NCBI GenBank assembly: GCA_019426215.1
Contig: CM033401.1
Span: 12,405,134-12,469,133, forward strand
DNA length: 64,000 nt
From: Buddleja alternifolia
Taxonomy: Eukaryota > Streptophyta > Magnoliopsida > Lamiales > Scrophulariaceae
Direction of reading: 5' to 3'
Positions 58,547 through 64,000 of this stretch are shown piece after piece (positions within the stretch are counted from its first letter, which is position 1; each line of letters starts with the position of its first letter). Below the pieces are notes generated by a model, which worked only from the letters and a program-made list of their open reading frames with translations, did not search any database and had not been told where the DNA came from. The position numbers were made by a program, and so were the translations under genes.

Positions 58547-59450
58547 ATGGACTCGCCGGTGGATCACATCCCCGACGGGGTTTCGAATCTGTCTGAGCAT
58601 ACAAAGAAAAGGGGTCGAACTGATGGCGAGGACGCTGGAGCTTTCTCCAAGGATGGAATGTGTGTTGGTCATGAAGAAGTAAGAAATTCAGAGGGCTCAA
58701 ATGGTGACTCTTATAGAAACAAACTTTTGGGAAGTAGGAAAGTGGACCTAAAGTTCAAGATGGAAAGTATGAAATACCTTGATCAAATCAGTATGACCAA
58801 AGCGAGTGGTGATAACCCAAGATCCAAGCTTACTTTTAAAGAAAGTTATGTTAAAGACATAAGAAGCCAATGGGAAGATAGTTTGATTCTTAAATGGGGA
58901 GGAAAATACATCAACTATATGGTGCTATTGGCTAAGATTGACTCCATGTGGGCTCTGAAAGGGGAATTTGAGCTTCTGGATATGGGATCGCATTGTTTCA
59001 TCTTAAAGTTGAACTCAAGAATTAAGGGTAAGATGGAATTTATCTTGACCTAAAGCCCGTGGATGCTATATAACAATCATCTTGGCATAAGAAAATGGTT
59101 TCCAAAGTTTCAGGTGTCCACCGATCGAGCTACTTCAGTCATCACTTGGATTAGGATTCCTGAACTCGCAGTTGAGTACTACCTGGAAGAAATCATTTTT
59201 TCCGTCGCTAAGAGCCTTGGTATACCAGTTAAGATTGATCATAATACTTTTTGGACATCTAGAGGTAAATATGCTACGTTTTGTTGCCAAATTGACTTGG
59301 AGAACCCACTCCAGAGTGATATTGAAATCAATGGCAAAGTTTTCAACTTGGTGTATGAGAATATACCAACTTTCTGTTATGAGTGTGGACGTATAGGGCA
59401 TAAACATGAAGTATGCCCGAGGAGAACAATGGAAACAGAGGATGGGGTTT
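58547..59450 (+). pseudogene. LINE ORF1 (DUF4283 plus zinc knuckle), truncated
   Basis: ATG at 58547 (MDSPVDHIPDG). An N-terminal hydrophilic region (with KKRGRTDGEDAG) is followed by a DUF4283-type RNA-binding fold (KESYVKDIRSQWEDSLILKW, LLAKIDSMWALKG, MGSHCFILKL). An in-frame TAA at 59051-59053 interrupts it. The frame continues through TSVITWIRIPELAVEYY, KIDHNTFWTSRGKYA and the CYECGRIGHKHEVC knuckle. It is cut at 59450 by the Athila LTR. ORF2 (endonuclease/RT) is not in the window. ORF1 would bind the LINE RNA. Confidence 0.87.
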
Positions 59451-61117
59451 TGATAAGAGGCATTTTTACGTGTTTTTAAGCCCCTTTGCGTTTATGTCTT
59501 AGGTTCATTTATCGCTTGATTCTTGCCACATGTGCGTTTAATTCGTGCATTAAGTGATTTCAGGTCTTAAATGGATACAATCAAAGAACGGGATGAAAAA
59601 TGACGTATAAAACAAGTTTAGGCCAAATGTCTATGCACTCCTACGCCTAGGCGCCATCTTGCCCACGCCCGGGCGCCGTTTCAGCACCACTTTCCACGTT
59701 CGAGCGCTTTTTCCGTATGTTTAGAGACCGAATTGGATGAAGTTTCCTTCTACAAAGTTGTAGAACTATGTGTTAGCTTCAAATTAGGACTTGAATCATC
59801 CAAATCGGAGTTTTGTGGAGAGAGTTATGAAGGAAATACAAATACTGCGCCAGACAGAGGCAAATACTCCGAACATTCTGATTTGGGCGCCCGAGCGCCA
59901 TAAAACCCGCGCCTAGGCGTGGACACATCTGAGATTTGATTCCTTTCAGCCAAAAGATCATCATTTGATGGGGGAGTGGAACATTTAAAGCCAAGAGGTC
60001 ATCACATGTATGGGGGGGATGTCATAAGTATGTTTCTTACTAGATCTACTTTTGGGAATTTTATACTACTCACTTTAAGAGTAGTGGAGGGGACACTAGG
60101 GGGGACATACACATGAGGGGCTGATTTGTGGTGGTCTTCTTAAGGGATCCTAGGGGGCAATTGACCGACATCTTGGGGAGGAAGGGAGAGAGAGGCATTT
60201 GATCCATCACTTTTCACTCATCATCATTGATCACCATTTTCTTCATCACTTTTGGAGGGGAACAAAGGGAGAGGAGCTAAGGATTGAAGATCAAGAGCAA
60301 AGATCCATCATCAATCAATTGAGGGAGTTTTAATTATTTGCATTTACATGTTTATTTCCATGAGTATGTATATGTTTGTATTAGATTTTCTTAAGGCTTT
60401 GATGAGAGGCTAATATTGTAGAACTAAGGCCATGTGAAGGCCAAATTTATGAATCAATATATGTGAAGTTGCTCTTTGTATTAATTCTCCTATTGCTTTG
60501 TGTGTTAATTCTATGCTTTTATTCCAATCATGTGTTTGATCACCATATGCTTGCTATCTTGCCTAATCTAGTTGTTCGAGAGAAAATAGATTAGGGTGCA
60601 AGAGAATTAACACATCATCCGAAACAAATGAGGGATTGCCCTAGAAATAGGTAAAGATTCCCGGGTGTTGTTAGCCGGATTCGTTCGGGGAAGCTCTAGA
60701 ACGTTAATGCGTGATTTTTGATTAGATTCTCGGATAGACATATTTAGAGAACCGTCAATTAATCATAGGATTATTATGTGCCGAGACATCGGGTAATAGT
60801 TAATTTAGGAGTTTCCACCAAAGCAATAGGAGTCTAATAATTCGAAGAGTAGCTCATATATATTGATGAGTAGATTCGGTTGTAGCATGTGCCTTAGTCA
60901 TTTTATCTTACGTGAGATTAATCTATAGTCCGTTTCTCTTTGGTTCTTCGTTTGTTTAATCTTTTTCTTGCTTTTTACTTTAATTGTCTTTTCTTTTATC
61001 AAAAATCATTAACTAGAATTCAAGTCCTTGTGGTTCGACAACCCGGACTTTTTGTCCACTTATTACTACACACGTCTAGTGCACTTGCTACCAAGCACGT
61101 TAGCTTTTAGCGTGTCA
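59451..61117 (+). repeat. Athila 5' LTR (1667 bp)
   Basis: Starts tgataagagg and ends gcgtgtca, 6 bp before the primer site. It contains GC-rich palindromes (gcctaggcgcc, cgcccgggcgcc at 59645-59685; gcgcccgagcgcc and gcgcctaggcg at 59887-59920) that recur in gag. Confidence 0.88.
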
Positions 61118-61123
61118 AGTTTT

Positions 61124-61141
61124 TGGCGCCGTTGCCGGGGA
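61124..61141 (+). other. Athila primer-binding site (tRNA-Asp)
   Basis: tggcgccgttgccgggga, the standard Athila primer site complementary to tRNA-Asp. Confidence 0.9.
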
Positions 61142-61262
61142 CTTGTTTATTTTAGTTTACATTTTTTAATAATTCTTAGTTTTCGTTCATTTCTTGATTT
61201 TCTTTATTTTCGTGATTAGTCTAATTTTGTTCTTGTATTTAATTGTTAGGTTCTTGAGGTGC

Positions 61263-62940
61263 ATGACCCGCTCCTCAAGCAAGCCTCTATACGAGTTGGA
61301 GCCCGAAATTGAACGAGTTCTTAGGACTAGTAGGCGAGCAAGAGAAATGGCCAATAATCTCAACCAAAACCCAAATGGAAATTTCCCGGACATGAACTCA
61401 CCGGAAACTAGGGAGTGGTTACAAGGTGTTCTACAAGCCATGCAAGCGGTACCTCCTCCACAACTCCCGTCGGTTCGGGGTAGCTTACCACCTAGGGTCC
61501 ATACCATTCCGGGGCCCGTAGTCGTGCCTAATTTCTTCACACCAAACTACCACATTCCGGCTCACATTTTTAATATGGTGCAAGGAGATCCTTTCTATGG
61601 AGAACCACACGAATCACCACACGCTCATTTGGAAACCATAGATGAGGCTCTTGTGACCATTCAATATCACCCACGTGATCTTGATGCGATTCGTCTAAGA
61701 GTCTTCCATTTCTCATTGAAGGATAGGGCGACAACATGGTACAAATCCTTACCTCCACAATCTATTACAACATGGAGTGAGTTGGTCGATGCCTTTTTAA
61801 ATAAATTCTTTCCACCCTCAAAAATAAATGAGCTACGGAGTAATATAAAAGGGTTTAGGCAAAGGAGCAATGAATCTTTAGCCGAGGCATGGGCTAGATA
61901 TAAGGGCATGCTCCGTAAATGTCCCGATCATAATTTTGGGTTGAATGAACAAGTACTCCATTTCTATGATGGGGTTAGGTCACGTATTCGGCATAGACTC
62001 AACGCGGGTGCGGGAGGAGATCTCCTTGGGTTAGATTGTCAAAGTGTATGGGACAAAGTCGAACAGTTGGCCCGAGAAGACGAGCTTTACCCCGACGATG
62101 AAGAGGCCTCATCCTCTAAAAAGGTTGCTTGTATTGAGGAAGTAGTTGAGGAAGTAGTACTCTTGGAACCGGAGGTTGGCAATGTTAATTATGTGGGGAA
62201 TCAAAATAAACCTCGGGTGAACTTTCATATACCCGAGAATTTTCCAAAAAGGCCCAACCCCGCACAGAACGCACAACCGGGGATCTATCAAGCTCCACGA
62301 CCACCCTTCAATAACCCACCCCCGAGGCAAGGCAATTTCAATGGACAAGGTCAAGGTCAAGTGCAAATGCGACCTCCCACAATCGATGAGAAACTGGATG
62401 CTCACATGAAAAAGTCCGATACATCTTTCAACGAACTTCGGAATATGATAAAGGATATGTGTATGGAGATGAAGGATTTGCGAACACAAGTAGGGCAACT
62501 TTCTAATGCGGTTAACGGTAGAGCCCCGGGGACTCTCCCAAGCGACACGGAAAATAACCCGAAGGCCCAATGCAATGCTATAGCCTTGAGAAGTGGCAAA
62601 CAATTGGAAAATGACACTGCCAGTACATCCGCGCCCGAGCGCCCATCCATGCACGCCCAGGCGCCAGAAGATCCGCGCCTAGGCGCCGATACACGCGCCC
62701 AGGCGCCGCCCACTGTTTTTGTGCCAGCAGATCCGCGCCTAGGCGCCAATACACGCGCCCAGGCGCCAACCACAAACCTGCCAGATGCAAACTCTCTGCA
62801 TCCCGCGCCCGAGCGCCCATCCATGCACGCCCAGGCGCCAGAAGATCCGCGCCTAGGCGCCGATACACGCGCCCAGGCGCCGCCCACTGCTTCTGTAGGT
62901 TTTCATCCGTCTAATCCAACGCTTTCTCCCCCTATCGAAG
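61263..62940 (+). CDS. Athila Gag, with in-frame GC-rich repeats
   Basis: The likely start is ATG 61263 (MTRSSSKPLYELEPE); the 23 upstream codons are hydrophobic leader sequence. The capsid domain is at about residues 105-290 (HAHLETIDEALV, FHFSLKDRATTWYKS, WSELVDAFLNKFFPP, LAEAWARYKGMLRKCP, LHFYDGV). There follow an acidic segment, a Pro/Asn-rich stretch (NNPPPRQGNFNGQGQGQ) and a coiled-coil-like MKKSDTSFNELRNMIKDM. The C-terminal part has a repeat of 58 residues containing PERPSMHAQAPEDPRLGA, seen twice. No CCHC finger, as in many Athila Gags. The ORF is open throughout and continues into protease. Confidence 0.88.
62631..62889 (+). repeat. GC-rich direct repeats in Athila gag
   Basis: An 85-bp unit (gcgcccgagcgcccatcc… to cgccgcccactg) is exactly repeated at 62631-62715 and 62805-62889, a 174-bp offset that keeps frame. 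A shorter partial copy is at about 62727-62768. The core is the palindrome gcgcctaggcgc. Confidence 0.93.
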
Positions 62941-64000
62941 TTCGTCTCCCCTTCCCAAATGCTCACAAAAAGAAGAAAAAGGAGATGGATCCGAGCTTTC
63001 TTCGAATTTTGGCAATCCTTCGGGAAGTGAGAATTAATATTCCGTTTATTGACGCCATCCTCCAAATGCCGAATTATGTAAAGTTCTTCAAGGACATACT
63101 CTCCAACAAGCAGAAGTGGGAAGAGAATGAGACGGTGTGCCTCACGGAAGAATGCTCCGCCGTATTACTCAATAAATTGCCAACTAAGCTCCAAGATCCC
63201 GGGAGTCTCACAATCCCATGCACAATTGGATCCTTATCATTCAAGAAGGTGTTATGTGACTCGGGGGCCAGCATCAATCTTCTTCCATACTCACTGTTTA
63301 AAAAGCTAGGCCTTGGAAATCCCAAGCCGACCGATCGATCAAGAGGCCCAAGGGGATAATCGAAGACGTTATTGTCCAAGTCGACAAGTTTTATTTTCCC
63401 GTTGATTTCGTAGTACTCGACATGGAAGAGGATGTGGAAGTACCATTAATCCTAGGGAGACCATTCCTAGCCACGGGTAAGGCGGTAATTGACATTGCTA
63501 ATGGTAAGCTTACCTTGAATGTGGGCGATGACAAAGTTACCTTTGATGTTTACAAAGTCCTTAAACATCCTTTTGATCATGACTCGTGTTATCGAATTGA
63601 TACATTTGACCATTTGATTGTTGAGTATTTACAGGACAATACAATTGAAAATTCTCTCGAACAGAGTCTTATGAAATCCATGCAAGTGGACTCGGAGAAA
63701 GATGATCTAGTGGAAAAGGTTCTAAGCTTAGAGTACAAATCTTCCTCTCATTCGGGAGGATTCATCAAAGTTGATAGATCATTGTCAGGATCACCTCGCC
63801 CATCTATTGAAGAACCCCCCTCTCTCGAACTCAAACCCCTCCCCTCCCACCTTAAATATGTGTACTTGAACGATGACGAGACACTCCCATTGATCATTTC
63901 CTCATCTCTTTCAGGATCACAAGAAGAGCAATTAATGACGGTGTTGAGATCTCACAAACGGGCTTTTGGGTGGAAACTTGCGGACATCAAAGGTATTAGT
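62941..64000 (+). pseudogene. Athila protease and linker to RT (frame broken near 63333)
   Basis: The same frame runs to 63359: FLRILAILREVRINIPFIDAI, MPNYVKFFKDILSNK, then the protease active site KKVLCDSGASINLLPYSLFKKLGL. After GNPKP the frame shifts; the true continuation (DRSIKRPKGIIEDVIVQVDKF, FPVDFVVLDME, VPLILGRPFLATG) is in another frame from about 63334. This suggests loss of a few codons plus a frame change inside protease. The frame then continues to the RT region (LRSHKRAFGWKLADIKGIS) at the window end. Confidence 0.85.

Larger units (their letters stand above)
59451..64000 (+). mobile_element. Athila-type Ty3/gypsy element, truncated by the window end
   Basis: 5' LTR 59451-61117, Asp-tRNA primer site, gag and protease, with the linker to RT reached at the window edge. 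The primer site tggcgccgttgccgggga and the Gag motif (FHFSLKDRATTWYKSLP, WSELVDAFLNKFFPP) are typical of the Athila/Tat branch. It is inserted into the LINE ORF1. Only the 5' part is visible, so completeness is unknown. Confidence 0.92.

Noticed and set aside
62402..62887. Long minus-strand ORFs (161 and 96 codons) in Athila gag
   Set aside because: Shadows of the GC-rich gag repeats on the sense strand.
62631..62889. CRISPR-like array
   Set aside because: The repeats are in a gag coding frame with repeated 'spacers' and a plant context.
1..64000. tRNA or rRNA genes
   Set aside because: Only tRNA-complementary primer sites were seen; no cloverleaf-capable tRNA gene or rRNA segment was recognised.

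Overview
This 64 kb window comes from a plant nuclear genome, most likely a eudicot. The evidence is spliced genes with GT-AG introns, plant Ty1/copia and Athila-type Ty3/gypsy retrotransposons primed by initiator-Met and Asp tRNA, hAT, Mutator and CACTA transposons, a plant-type tetraspanin, and AT-rich intergenic DNA. I see only one complete ordinary host gene: a two-exon TETRASPANIN8-like gene on the minus strand (39676-41308). Almost everything else is nested transposable elements, and many of their boundaries can be fixed by terminal repeats and target-site duplications (TSDs).

Layout. 90-7101: a minus-strand copia element (Copia-1, ~200 bp LTRs), split by a minus-strand solo LTR (3167-4790) of a second family (family C). 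7651-9883: a small non-coding LTR element (family B). 10544-11137: a hAT-type MITE with a perfect 8-bp TSD; 11660-12677: a decayed hAT-like relative. 13736-14099: two small MITEs side by side. 14421-16250: segment A, repeated as A' at 33411-37867. Between them lies a minus-strand copia element (Copia-3, 16251-33410), into which two DNA transposons inserted: a nearly intact autonomous hAT (17394-21279; 8-bp TSD) and a Mutator-like element (26207-33092; ~0.7 kb TIRs, 11-bp TSD).

The Mutator-like element carries a FAR1-type transposase gene reading inward from the left TIR. Reading inward from the right TIR is a captured, multi-exon fragment of NSE4, the kleisin subunit of the SMC5/6 complex. 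The two are convergent, as mudrA and mudrB are in MuDR. Segment A' contains another Mutator-like element (33806-35443) carrying the tail of what looks like a plant-mobile-domain protein; segment A preserves the matching empty site.

38258-38633 is a fold-back MITE downstream of the tetraspanin gene. 41730-45514 is AT-rich with a tandem duplication and a microsatellite. 45515-57098 is a second family-B element split by a full-length plus-strand copia element (Copia-4 of family C, 46924-56539). Its right LTR was cut by another family-C LTR fragment (57099-57176), which was in turn cut by a CACTA terminus (57177). A LINE ORF1 follows (58547-59450), interrupted by an Athila-type gypsy element (59451 to the window end).

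Apart from the tetraspanin and perhaps the hAT transposase, every coding region seen is broken by stops, frameshifts or insertions. Splice sites and TE boundaries come from reading the sequence; no alignment or database search was run.
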